A stretch of DNA of 64,000 nucleotides from contig NC_090283.1 of the NCBI RefSeq assembly GCF_037392515.1, positions 21,271,001 through 21,335,000 of the forward strand. Reading direction: 5' to 3'. The position numbers were made by a program, and so were the translations under genes. Origin of the DNA: Haliotis asinina (taxonomy: Eukaryota > Mollusca > Gastropoda > Lepetellida > Haliotidae). Position 1 is the first letter of the stretch; every line of letters begins with the position of its first letter. Positions 36,003 to 47,594 of the stretch are shown here, piece by piece. A model generated the notes under the pieces. That model made no database searches. It saw only the letters and a list, made by a program, of their open reading frames with translations, and had not been told where the DNA came from.

Positions 36003-36637
36003 TACGTGTCTATGTTATTACCTGTCTCGTCGTGATTTCTCTTCGTTACAAGGAAAACACAAACCTTTTCTTTGATCTCACACCTGCGGCGATATTTCGT
36101 GACCTAAATGCGCCCCGATCTCACGAGCTCCGTCTCTTTAACGTTAATTCCAGTCCGTGGCTATTCTGTATGAATATTATATCTTGCAATGTCTGTTGAG
36201 ACTTAACAAAAGTGACACATGCGACGAAAAGAATATAAATCCCATTAAATCACCCCGAGCGGGATCCGCCCTAAGGCCTTATGAAGAATATACTTGTTTT
36301 TCATTGTATTTCTTTTTCAAAAAAATGTTGAGAAATTGTAATTTTATGTTTCAATATTATACAAAATTAAAACAATGGGATTAGTTTCTAGAATTTATTG
36401 ATATCTCGAACCGATGATATGGTTCCGATGCCCTCTTTACATAAATATACAGATTTGACCCTTTTTCCACTCGAATTCAAGATAAGATTGTGTTTTCAAG
36501 TATGGATTTTTAACTGAGTGGAAGCTTAATTCCAGGATTCGATCTAGGACCCTATGGTTAACGCGTTCGCGTGTCACACGCTTGACCCGACTCCAATACC
36601 TCATTGGATACAATGTATAAAGCCTATTATCCTTTGT

Positions 36638-36815
36638 TATATACTGAGGGAAGAAAATAAGGGATCAATTGAAAGGACAAGTGTTTGTTTGTTGTTTTTT
36701 CTAAGGTTTCTTCACAGGCTTTCCATCGGATAGCTTGTGAAGAAACCTGAAAGAAATAAAATTAACGAAGAGTTGTCCTTTCTTGTGATCCCTTATCTTC
36801 TTCCCGAAGTATATA
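36638..36815. mobile_element. Palindromic foldback MITE (copy B)
   Basis: Equivalent of 27093-27270, with the same arms and central hairpin. Confidence 0.75.
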
Positions 36816-37517
36816 ATGTAATTTGTAAAATTATCGATGTTTGACTCTTAGTTGTTCACAAACAAGTAACTTTATCCTAACGTATGAATACAACCTTGAA
36901 GGTAACCGTCTAATTTATAAAAGTTGTTTGCGTCAAACACATTTAAGAAAAAAAAAAGAAACCAATTGATGACGCTAATTATCTTACCTCTCCCATAAAT
37001 GTCGTTTTCTGACTGGTTGAGCCAATCGGTCCGTCCCGCTTACAGGGGAATAACATTTTTTATGTTACCCGCTTGAAATGCCGAACTATGGGAATTTGGT
37101 ATTGTTTATGTTTGGGCTGTTGCCTAACTTCGGTACTTCTTATTATGATCCAGCACCCGTGCTTCAAACAGTTCAAAATTAACATTGAGGTGTTCGGTCC
37201 CGAGGGACCAGTGAACATCTTATATGTATGTTATAGTCAGTGATGTAAAGGGGAAGTAGCTGTGAAAATCATATCACTAGATCACTGAAAATCAGTGATG
37301 ACACCAGGTGTTCGGGAGAAAGGTAAAGGTGTCCGATATACCCTCAATTTACTCCCGTCACGCAACGACTGTCTGTAAACAAACCAGTGATCATTATACT
37401 AAAAGGCCAGTTCTTAATTTTTTGAATGACGAAGACTGTACACGTTCAGAGAATCCGCTGTTTACAGTTAAAGAAAGAACGTCTTAGTATTCAAATATCT
37501 TTTCCACTGCTGGTAAG

Positions 37518-37773
37518 CTTGTCAGAGAGTGAATTTAGTTTTACACGCTTCTAACTATAGTCCAGCCGTACGCGTATTACGGCCGGGACAACAGAAACGT
37601 CGCAAATTGTACCCATGTGGGGAATCGAACCCAGGTCGTCGTCGTGATCAGCGAGCGCCTTAACCACTAGGCTCATCCTGGGTGCAGCGTATGAAGCCCA
37701 CTTCCGGTGTTCCCCGTCGTAATATTGCTCGAATATTTTACATCGTAAAACTGAACTCATTCACTCACTCGTG
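37518..37773. repeat. Two tRNA-type SINEs fused head to head
   Basis: The left half is a minus SINE (tail GAATTTAGTTTTACACGC, B-box-like GGGGAATCGAACCC read from the other strand). The right half is a plus SINE (GTGTTCCCCGTCGTAATATT, ending GTAAAACTGAACTCATTCAC). The result is a roughly palindromic 250-bp unit. It is retained in copy C and missing in A. Confidence 0.7.
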
Positions 37774-37971
37774 ACCAGCTCTTATTATTTGGAAATAACC
37801 CGAGTACTCGAATCTACTCGATCCCTGCTCGCAGCCATGTCTGCGACTGGGTTCCGTCTGAAGGCAAAGAAAAACATAACTAAGCGCAATCCTGGAAAGA
37901 AAAATAACTTGAACAGTAGAACCGGAACCAAAGTGAGTATGCAACAAAAGTTTTATTTTCAGAATTTCGTG

Positions 37972-37984
37972 GTGTGTGTGTGTG

Positions 37985-38017
<33 letters not shown>

Positions 38018-38060
38018 AGAGGGGGGGGGAGGGGTGAATAGGTGTCTTGGGGGGAACCAA
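37972..38060. repeat. (GT)n and G-rich run
   Basis: A GT run of about 40 bp (with one TGTTGTG interruption), followed by GGGAGAGGGGGGGGAGGGG and a T run. Only in unit B; it lies in the segment missing from A, and copy C has no GT run here. Confidence 0.9.
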
Positions 38061-39788
38061 GGATTTTTTTTCGTGGCATGATCTCTGACCTCTGACGCCT
38101 GCGACCATGTAATCCAGTGATCGAAAGAATGAGTAACGATCAACGCGACAGGGAAGCGCGGTGAAATGCATTAGCAAAGTCAGCCAGTCTGACCACCCGA
38201 TCCCGTTAGTCAGGTCTTCCGAGAAGCTTGGGTTACTGAAGACCAATTCTAACCTTCATCTATATCGGTCAAGTCTTGAACATTCAACATCGCAACATCA
38301 GCGAACCGTTAATGCGGCGCTGGTTACCATGGTTACTGGCTGCTTCAGACCAGGGGCCCGTTTCACAAAGCTCTGGTAGGCCTAAAATCTCGTAACTTTA
38401 CTCGTAACACTGGTACCGCCTATGTTACAGTAGAGGAGGTAGGAAATTTACGAGATCTTGTGAAGCTGGCCCCAGTTCTAACCCGCATTGCACAGGCTAA
38501 ATGAGTGTGTGACTGAGTGATGTTCTCACCTTCTGAGTTCGGACCAGAGAATCCAGTGAAGAACATCGATTCACACAATAAGATCACAATCAGATGAGAT
38601 TGACTAAGTCCCCGAGCTTGACCAGCCAATGCAACCTTTAGACCTCGAGCGTTCAGATAAATCTCCACTATACTTTGCATGCATCTACGGCTAGGCCGAT
38701 AATTGTATTACCTCTATTGGCTGGCTTTTTATCCAATCAGCTATCTACGATTTGAAGTTTAGCGTACCAATCACAAGGCTTCTATCATAGCTCACTTCCG
38801 CTTCTTCCGTAAACGGTAATGGCCGCGGAAACCCTTGACTTCGATCGGATAGGTTCTCGTTCAACATGGAAAGGTTGACCAGTTGAAGAAAAAGCTGATT
38901 CCCATAAATCAGAGTCGTACAGAGAGCAAACCTTCGCAGCCAACCGATGTGTTATCGATGATTTCACTATTTCATTATTTTTGTTCCAGCCCCCCGAGAG
39001 CACCAATGGCCTACACGACCTGAGGATACGTGTGTCATCGATATGTTGATTCGAGGCTTTCATGTATATGTCGGACATGCATTCACGTGGCGGACTGTCG
39101 AATGTAGGAATGGCTGAAGGACATAAAGACAGTTTGTGTACTTTCCTGTGTTGAATCTTCCCGTGTATATTCTCACAACAACAGTAAACATACATTTGTA
39201 GAAAGCCATTGTCGTGTTGTGCTGCGTTTGAACTAAGAGTGAGTGAATGAGCACGGTTTTATGCTTTTAACCGAGCTTCCTCACCTGACCTTGAACTAAG
39301 ATCGTTAGACCCCCCACCCATCTCCCCTTCCCGTCAAAGCAACATGTAAGAGTCTGGTGGACTGGGACACCGCTACCCTTTTCGCGAACATCTGGACCTA
39401 CCCACATCAGCAAGCTCGATTACTCCATCACTCGTGTCTTGCCATAGGTGTTGGCGGCTGAATGTTGACCCAAGTCAAACAACAAGAACCAGATTGATAA
39501 AGGAAAATTATGCGAAGGTCATGATAAACTCGGTGCGCCTAGAAGCATCAAAGTTAGGACTGATAATACGATGTGCCTTTTGAGAATGACATCCAGTGAT
39601 CGAAGGAAAAATACAAAATGCAAACACCTTGAACCAGCTTCATTTTCGTGGATATGCGCGTTGTGTATAAATATTCTATAGGAATAATGATCATGATACA
39701 TAAATATTGTAAAGTCAAACAAAACACGAATATTCTCGTATAATTCTTTATATTCCAAGTAGACGTATTGGACATATTACATCGCGAT

Positions 39789-42229
39789 CTAGGGACCCAT
39801 CTCCTTCGGCTCGCAGAGATAGTTGCCAGCCAGCATCTTTCTTTTGCCCCTAGTAACTATACCTGTGAGGGGGTAGCGGTGGCAGGTGAGGGAGGGGGCA
39901 CACCCACAAAATCCGTTCTGCTTCCAGACACCTCCACACCACTCTCCGTGCTTCAGGTACGGCTTGCAGGTTCCTGCAAGAGTGAATGAGATGACGAGAT
40001 AATTTGAGATATCCTGGACGTCTCATTTCAAGTGAATGAGTGAGGAATGTATACTATGGTGATATCACTTACTGAGGATATGGTCCGATTGATACAATAG
40101 GGGTAACGGTACAAGGTTTGTGTTTGAGCGGAAATAGATTCCACCCCATTGAACACACGGACACGTGCACATGATAAACATAACCACACACAATCACACG
40201 CATACACACTCCACACATATCAGACACCCACGCATAAAACTACACTCCTACAGAGTACACGAACGCGCGCACACACACACACACGCAGGCAGTCAGGCAG
40301 GCAGGCAGGCAGGCAGGCAGGCACCTTGTACAGTGGCAGGATCGGGGGTAGTGTAGACATCCCTCCTGCTGACAATGAAGCCCCCGATCTGCTTGGCACA
40401 GCACTCTCCAGTCCCACACTCCCCATCAGTCATGCAGGTCTTGGTCTTCGGCAGCTGAAGGACAGCGCCATAGAGTGCCGGCACAATCTGCTGAGGAGAA
40501 CATTATAACTCCCATATTTGCAATCAGTGTTGTGCGGGAATAGATGCAGGAAGTGTTGGGAAGTTCTGGCACAGCCTGTTGAGGAGAACATTATAACCCC
40601 TATATTCGCAGTCAGTGTTGTGCAGTACTAGATGCAGCAAGTATTGGGGTGTTCTGGCACATTCTAATGAGGGGAACATTATAACCCCTATGTTTGCAGT
40701 CAGTGTTGTGCAGGACTAGATGCAGCAAGTATTGGGGAGTTCTGGCACAGCCTGTTGAGAACATTATAACTCCTACATTTGCGGTTAGTGTTGTGCAGCA
40801 CTAGATGTAGTAAATACTGTGGGGGCGTCCTGGGGTCTGGGGGTCAACCTGTTGAGAGAAACGTTTTAGTTCTTTTGCATAAGTAAGAGTTCTAGCGTAT
40901 GATGAAAAATGCGCACGCTAACAATAATCATGTTCATCGTTTTACCTCGTATTTTGTCACACAAAGACGTTTTTTTTTATTCCTATTCACAATAAGAAAG
41001 GACAACTTATTCAGAACTTGATAGTTTGAACGTTAAAACACTCACTTTTCTGCTTGAAGCAGGACTGACGTCATTTCCGGTCAATGGCGAGACAAGGCAG
41101 TAAGTACCATCTTTAAACATTAACTACACGCCCCCTCCATAACTAATGGGTTGCCAACTGTTTCTTAACTCAGTTTCCAAACTAAAGGTTTCCTGACTGT
41201 TTGCGAACTAAATTGTTTGGACTAACAGTTTGAGAGTATAAAACTAAACGTTACTTTTTAAGGCGCAACTTGACATGCCTCCAATTTCGTACCGATGTAA
41301 TATTGCTGAATACGGCATAAAACAAACGAATACTCATGTATAGTCAGAACAGTTCAGTCGACTCAGTTCATGCAGATATCTCTTATGGATATGGAAAGGA
41401 CTTTGTCTTTTCTATTACACTCCTTTTGGCTCAAAACGACTAATTGCAGACTAACTAAAAATTAATAAACGTATAATACCCAATTATACAGTTGATCATA
41501 ATCATTACATTAGCCCAACACTGTGGATTTCTTTTGCAGAATGTATGTCATAAAAAAAGCACCTGGCTGTTCCTTTCAATACATTCCTCCCTCGCAACAA
41601 ATAGTGAAGTGTGTCAAAAATTTAATAATAGTTTGTTAAAAACCTATTTTTTATTTTAGGGGCATAAATAATGAAAAAAACTCACGGCGTTGGTCTGATA
41701 ATTTAATTATGATCAGCGTTTCACTGAATATTTTATATTTATTAGTTTTCGAGTTAAACTGCAATTCATCGGCCCGCTTTTGAGCCAGACTGAGTAAAAG
41801 AAGCTTGATATTCGTCACCATTAAATAAACATATAAAATGATCCTTTTGCCTCAACGTGGACTGAAGGTAAGCCTTGAAATCCGTTCTGATGACGACACG
41901 TTGCTTACTATGCATCTCATGCTTGGGGTCAGTCAGGGACTGTGTGGCTCTTGTAAGCCAACTGCTCATGGAGGATGGACGGCCAGGTAAGCGTCAATAC
42001 ATGGTGTTTCTTGTTTTCAGTAACCTTTTCCGAGTCTGCTAGTCGCTTGAAAGGTTGTTAGCCCCAACGGACAATCCGTGAGTATGTAAACATGACATAT
42101 GGCGGTCACACGAGGGTGTGTGAGTAGTTACGCGGGTCTCGGCGTTAATTGGACATGGGGTGTCACACTGTGACGGATGTAGCCCTCTTGTGTACATTAC
42201 TTACTCCAGCAATATACAGATCTGTTGGT

Positions 42230-42282
<53 letters not shown>

Positions 42283-42368
42283 TAGCTAACTAAGAGTAGT
42301 GTAGATCTCTTGAGTACTGTGTTCCAACTTACTATTGCCAGCACAAGGACAGTTTTCTGGACATCCAT
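39789..42368 (-). CDS. Prokineticin/astakine-like secreted protein, copy B (complete three-exon model)
   Basis: Exon 1 is 42333-42368 (36 nt, ATG, MDVQKTVLVLAI, donor ATA/GTAAGT, phase 0). Exon 2 is 40325-40487 (163 nt, phase 0 to 1, acceptor CAG). Exon 3 is 39789-39973 (185 nt, stop TAG). All phases fit and give 127 residues. The signal peptide runs over exons 1-2 (hydrophobic to about LYGA, residues 1-20). The mature part has ten Cys as C-x5-C-x4-CC-x(n)-C-x8-C-x8-C-x-C-x5-C-x(n)-C, the prokineticin knot. Blocks: CMTDGECGTGECC, TCKPYLKHGEWC, CGCAPSLTC and NYLCEPKEMGP. Expected to be a secreted signalling peptide; members of this fold act on GPCRs or on haemocytes. A dibasic-rich KRKM segment lies between Cys 9 and 10. 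Intron 2 is about 350 bp, and intron 1 about 1.85 kb with the 88-bp repeats at its 3' end. Dickkopf or colipase relatives share the fold, so the exact subfamily is open. Confidence 0.85.
40488..40860. repeat. 88-bp minisatellite with repeated acceptor (copy B)
   Basis: Equivalent of 30824-31142 with about five degenerate units (AACATTATAACYCC...GCAGTCAGTGTTGTGCAG...TATTGGGGAGTTCTGGCACA). On the - strand it lies just before exon 2 of copy B. Confidence 0.8.
40861..42229. other. Intron 1 of prokineticin-like copy B, single-copy sequence
   Basis: Unique here apart from a tail-like scrap at about 41290-41335 (GTAATATTGCTGAATACGGC). A minus frame of 67 codons at 41766-41969 has no recognised domain. 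I see nothing else. Confidence 0.5.
42230..42279. repeat. (GA)n microsatellite
   Basis: About 24 GA units, 54 bp from the donor of the signal-peptide exon. Confidence 0.95.
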
Positions 42369-42869
42369 ACTGCAGACAGCGTGCAAGTATATTCCTGCTG
42401 AGAGACTAACATCTGTCTTTCAGTGATAACGTTTTTCATAAAGTTACGTTTTATTTTGCTTGGTTTGAGTAGCTCCGTTTGGGCTAATGCTACACCGAAG
42501 AATACATTCATTTCACTATAGTGAGAATGATAATCGTCGTGAACATGGATTGGAACTCAAGGCCACCGCATGTAGAGCGATAAAATATTCATACGTTTTT
42601 TTGCCTAAACAGGAGTTATTGGCCGAGACAGCGAACGAAGGGAGATAACACTCGTTATATTTATTTCTTATTAAGTATCGACGTTGAGTGGTGTTCATGC
42701 TGTCGACCATTTATTTACTTGACTAGGTTTCAGGTTACAGGGAGAAGAGACATACACGGGGTAATGTTGATATTATCCCCACCAAATAAAAGTGCGCAGT
42801 CGTTAAGGCTAACTGATAATTACCAGGGACCACTGGAGGTTCATCCGTCTAACCTGCTGTACAGAGTTA

Positions 42870-43597
42870 TGCCCCTTAAGCATTACAGGAAACTGTTTTT
42901 GTGGGTTCGAGTCCTGGTGTCAACTGATTAAGGTTTTAAGTATGTCAGCACCATACCCTTGTGAGTTTTACCAAAAAAAACTCCATCCGTTCTGAAACCT
43001 GAAACACTTCTCAAAATGAAAACTCCATCCGTTCTGAAACCTCAAACCCAGATCTGAACTGGTCTTCAGCAATCCATGTTTGTCTCGACCCGTGACGATC
43101 CAGGCTGGAACTGGTTGACTTGGGTGATGCCTGTCATCGTTCTCAATGCCTACCGATGCTTATAATGTCAATCACTGTCTGACCAGGTTCGACAGTTTAC
43201 AGGCCGTGACCCTGAATATTGCTGAGGGTTGCTTTTACAACAGACAAAACTGTTCAAAACGGCGATTAACCCAACTCTCTCACTCACTGTTGTACTGAAG
43301 GTTTGAGCAATGGTTGATTTATTTATTGAGTGGCGTTCTAGATGCTGGTGACATAGAAATGACAAAACTTTTATGGATGATCAGCTTCTTTTATTTTCAC
43401 AATAACGACGTTTTGGTATAGTTTCTTATAGTTTTTCAATGATGGGGCTCAGTCGGTTATACATTTGTATACAGGACACATGTGATAATATACTGTACAA
43501 AAAAAGTTAGGGATATTTTCTAACTGATGTTTAGTACACATCATTATTCATAATTTAAAAAGTTACGTATATCTCTAAGTATTTTTGTCCTGTACAT
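42870..43597. repeat. SINE fragments and a small MITE
   Basis: A tRNA-like scrap (GGGTTCGAGTCCTGG) is at about 42903. A plus SINE-type copy is at about 43100-43290 (CTGGTTGACTTGGG...GAATATTGCTGAGGG...CTCTCACTCAC). A MITE of about 110 bp is at 43490-43597 with ends TGTACAAAAAAAGTTAGGGA and CTCTAAGTATTTTTGTCCTG. Between 42370 and 42870 I see nothing recognised. Confidence 0.55.
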
Positions 43598-44217
43598 AGT
43601 GAATGAGTATTGCTTTATGCCGCTTGTAGATACATTCCAGCGATGAAAAGTTCTCCACAACTGCACCCAGGTCGGGAATCGAGAAATCGAGCCCAGATCT
43701 TCAGGAAAGGCTTAACACATCGGTTATTTCAATGCCCGTCATTACTGGGAGGAACCCATGTGTCTCATAGCAGGGTTAAGACCACTCACTCACTCACTCA
43801 CTCACTCATGGAGGACACGGATCTCTGGTAATAGGAGTATTTCTTTACAGTAAATAATAATACTCAGCAACAACAACCACCACCAACATAAAACCACAAA
43901 CAAACAAACAAACAAAACAAAAACTACAAAAAGGAAAGAAAGAAAGAAAGAAAGAAAGAAAGCTCCCAAACAGCATCATCAAATCGACATGAAATACTTG
44001 ACGATGCCAGCATTTCAGTGTAACCATCTTTAGAGTAAACAACAATCTACAACAACAAATAACAGTAACAAAGCACAACAACGAATTGCCATGGAATGCC
44101 TTGTAATAAATAAACCATCTTTTGAATAAACAACAACATACCACAACCACCACCACCACCATCAAGAAACAAAATCGAAAAAAAACCCCGCAACACAGCA
44201 ACAACAACAACAACGAC

Positions 44218-44251
<34 letters not shown>

Positions 44252-46900
44252 ACGACAACAAAAGTTACGAGGTAACGTAATCGGAATGAGACATAGTATC
44301 ATCAGTATATGCACAGGCATTTCACAACCAATAAAGAATGACGTATCTATCTTATTACCTGTCTCGTCGTGATTTTTACTTTCCTTACGACAAGGAAAAC
44401 ACAAACCTTTTCTTTGATCTCACACCTGCGGCGATATTTCGTGACCTAAATGCGCCCCGATCTCACGAGCTCCGTCTCTTTAACGTTAATTCCAGCCCGG
44501 GGCTATTCTGTATGAATATTATATCTTGCAATGTCTGTTGAGACTTATCAAAAGTGACACATGAGACGAAAAGAATATAAATCCCATTAAATCATCCCGA
44601 GCGGGATCCGCCCTAAGGCCTTATGAAGAATATACTTGTTTTTCATTGTATTTCTTTTTCAAAAAAATGTTGAGAAATTGTAATTTTATGTTTCAAAATT
44701 ATACAAAATTAAAACAATGGGATTAGTTTCTAGAATTTATTGATATCTCGAACCGATGATATGGTTCCGATCCCCTCTTTACATATATACACACATCTGA
44801 CCCTTTTTCCACTCGAATTCGAGGTAAGATTGTGTTTTCAAGTACGGATTTGTAACTGAGTGGAAGCTTAATTCCAGGATTCGATCTAGGATCGCTGTGA
44901 TAGTCCTGTGGTTAAAGCGTTCGCTTGTCACACGCTTGACTCGACCTCATTGGATGCAATGTATAAAGCCTGCTACCCTCTGTTATATACTGAGGGAAGA
45001 AAATAAGGGATCAATTGAAAGGACAAGTGTTCGTTTGTTTTGTTTTTCTTCACAGGCTTTCCATCGGATAGCTTGTAAAGAAACCTGAAAGAAATAAAAT
45101 AAACGAAGAGTTGTCCTTTCTTGTGATCCCTTATTTTCTTCTCGAAGTATATAATGTAATTTGTAAAATTATCGATGTATGACTCTTAGTTGTTCACAAA
45201 CAAGTAACTTTATCCTAACGTATGAATACAACCTTGAAGGTAACCGTCTAATTTATAAAAGATTGGCAAGTTGTTTGCGTCAAACACATTTAAGAAAAAA
45301 GAAACCAAGTGATAACGCTATTTATCTTACCTCTCACATAAATGTCGTTTTCTGACTGGTTGAGCCAATCAGTCTGTCCCGCTTACAGGGGAATAACATT
45401 TCCCGCTTGAAATGCCGAAGTATGAGAACTTCTTTTTTCACTTCGTGTTGGTATTGTTTGTGTTTGGGCTGTTGCCTAACTTCGGTACTTTTTATTATGA
45501 TCCCACACCCGTGCTTCAAACAGTTCAAAATTAACATTGAGGTGTTCGGTGAGATAAATATGCTGTTCATTGATCCCGGAGGGACCAGTGATCATCTTAC
45601 ATGTATGTTATCGTCAGTGTTGTAAACGGGAAGTAGCTGCGAAAATCATATCACATGATCACTGACAATCAGGTACCGGTCACGCGACGGCTGTCTGTAA
45701 ACAAACCAGTGATCATTATATAAAAAATGCCAGTTCTTAATTTATGATTTACGAAGACTGTGCAAGTTCAGAGAATCCACTGTTTACAAGTAAGGAAAGA
45801 ACGTGTTAGTATTCAAATAGTTTTTCACCTGCTGGTAAGCTTGTCAACAACTGAATTTAGTTTTACACGCTTTTAACAATTTTCCAGCCATATTACGGCG
45901 GGAGACCCCATGTGGGGAATCGACCACGGGTCATCGGCGCCTAAACCACTACGGTTCGATTCCCCATATGGGAGCAATGTGTGAAGTTCACTTCCGGTGT
46001 TCCCCGCCGTAATATTCCTGGAATATTGTTAAAAACAGAGTAAAACTAAACTCCTCACTCGTGTTCAGCTCTTATTATTTGGAAATAACCCGAGTATCAA
46101 CTCGATCCCTGCTCGCAGCCATGTCTGCGACTGGGTTCCGTCTGAAGGCAAAGAAAGCCATAACTAATCACAATCCTGGAAAGAAAACTAACTTGAACAG
46201 TAGAACCGGAATCAAAATGAGCATGCAACAAAAGTTTTATTTTTAGAATTTCGTGGGGAAAAACCAAGGATTTCTTTTAGTGGCCTGATCTCTGACCTCT
46301 GACACCTGCGAACAGGTGGGATCTGTTGACAAATAACACGTGACCCTGTTATCGATGGTAAAGATGCTACCATACAGCAGGGGCCAGTACGGTTATGTGG
46401 TACCTGTCCATTATCCGGGTCCTGCTTTATTCACACAGGTAAATAATCAATCATCATTATTATAGCCTCCGATCAATCTTTCTCAGGAGGATAAGAACCG
46501 TTTTTTTACATTGCTTAATATATTTTATATTTGAACATGCTATCCTCCTACATGTGCTACAGTGGCTGCTGAAGTTAGGGAATCATTTCAGCATCGATGT
46601 TAGGATTGGTTACACTGAAACCTCGCTAAAGCAGACAACAGCATTCAGTGCAGTTGTCCGCACTGGCAACAGTCCACGTTATCCAAGTGCCGTAAAGATA
46701 CATACATGAGTTCATGAGAGCAAGCATCTGGGTTGCAGCGTGTCCGCATTAACGCGGGTTGTATTAGGGAGGTGTCGTTGAACGTGGATGAGTGATTCAA
46801 CATTGCACATGTTTGTTGTTTTACGCCGCAGTATTCTAGCTGTGGCGGTGGTATGTAAACTATCGAATCTAGACCACGTAATCAATACATCAGCTCTAAC
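43560..46900 (+). repeat. Third copy of the duplicated segment, part C1 (older, dispersed)
   Basis: Collinear with 25540-28510 of unit A but visibly more diverged. It contains the foldback MITE (44984-45153), an inverted SINE pair (45850-46055) and the pogo-like stretch (46610-46760). It lacks the Tigger-type MITE near 44320. It keeps both of the segments that A and B lost separately. Confidence 0.85.
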
Positions 46901-47167
46901 CCGGATCAACACGGATGATCACATATTCCTACAAATAGCCTTACTGAGAGAATGCTTGGAAAGCCGCATCCTGAGCCTCATTAAAGTTTATTCAATTTAT
47001 TGAAAGAAAAAAGCATTCTTTTCTTACAACTCAATTATCATGATGTACATCAATCTTGAAGATCACCTTAATTAGACTGAACGCTAACAGCCGTCTCGGA
47101 TTGTACTCTTGAATTAGCTTGCACCGTTGTCTCTGACGGAAAATTGGGTTCATAGCCCAGGTGCGTC

Positions 47168-47218
47168 ATGTCATTCTCTGATATCGACATGTTTTTGAAG
47201 ATGATTTATGCGTCACAT
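47168..47218 (+). CDS. Candidate first exon of the type II TM protein at 48.7 kb
   Basis: ATG opens MSFSDIDMFLKMIYASH (17 codons) and ends in phase 0 at CAT/GTGAGT. The next proposed exon (48662) begins in phase 0 and has Cys as its second residue. The paralogue at 57.3 kb has the same design: a short first exon with YFSDEDF, phase 0, then an exon starting ICP. The similarity is short, so this is a tentative assignment. Confidence 0.4.
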
Positions 47219-47377
47219 GTGAGTAGCGTTGATGACATATTGACATTGTTCCTCGTGTCCTGCTTGTTTCTGAATATCTAGGAGACGACATGGTATGTAT
47301 CGGTGAGTGTATTTCACGAATATATTTTTTCATTTGTTTGCTTGTTTGTTTGTTGGCTTGACGTGGCGACGCGTGGC

Positions 47378-47534
47378 ATGTATGTATGTATGTATGTATG
47401 TATGTATGTATGTATGTATGTATGTATGTATGTATGTATGTATGTATGTATGTATGTATGTATGTATGTATGTATGTATGTATGTATGTATGTATGTATG
47501 TATGTATGTATGTATGTATGTGTGTATGTATGTA

Positions 47535-47593
<59 letters not shown>

Positions 47594-47594
47594 A
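47378..47594. repeat. Compound (GTAT)n(GT)n(GA)n microsatellite
   Basis: About 38 tetranucleotide units, then a GT run, then GA. All reading frames across it are artefacts. It would lie in the first intron of the TM gene. Confidence 0.97.

Larger units (their letters stand above)
31143..40850 (+). repeat. Tandem segmental duplication, unit B (about 9.7 kb)
   Basis: Direct repeat of unit A, joined head to tail at 31142/31143. It keeps the inverted SINE pair at 37.5 kb that A lost. It lacks the pogo-like stretch that A keeps: its CTGCGA at 38098-38103 joins directly to CCATGTAATCCAGTG. Its right end lies in or just after the 88-bp minisatellite (about 40850). Beyond it lies the unique sequence with the prokineticin-like first exon. 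Confidence 0.93.
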
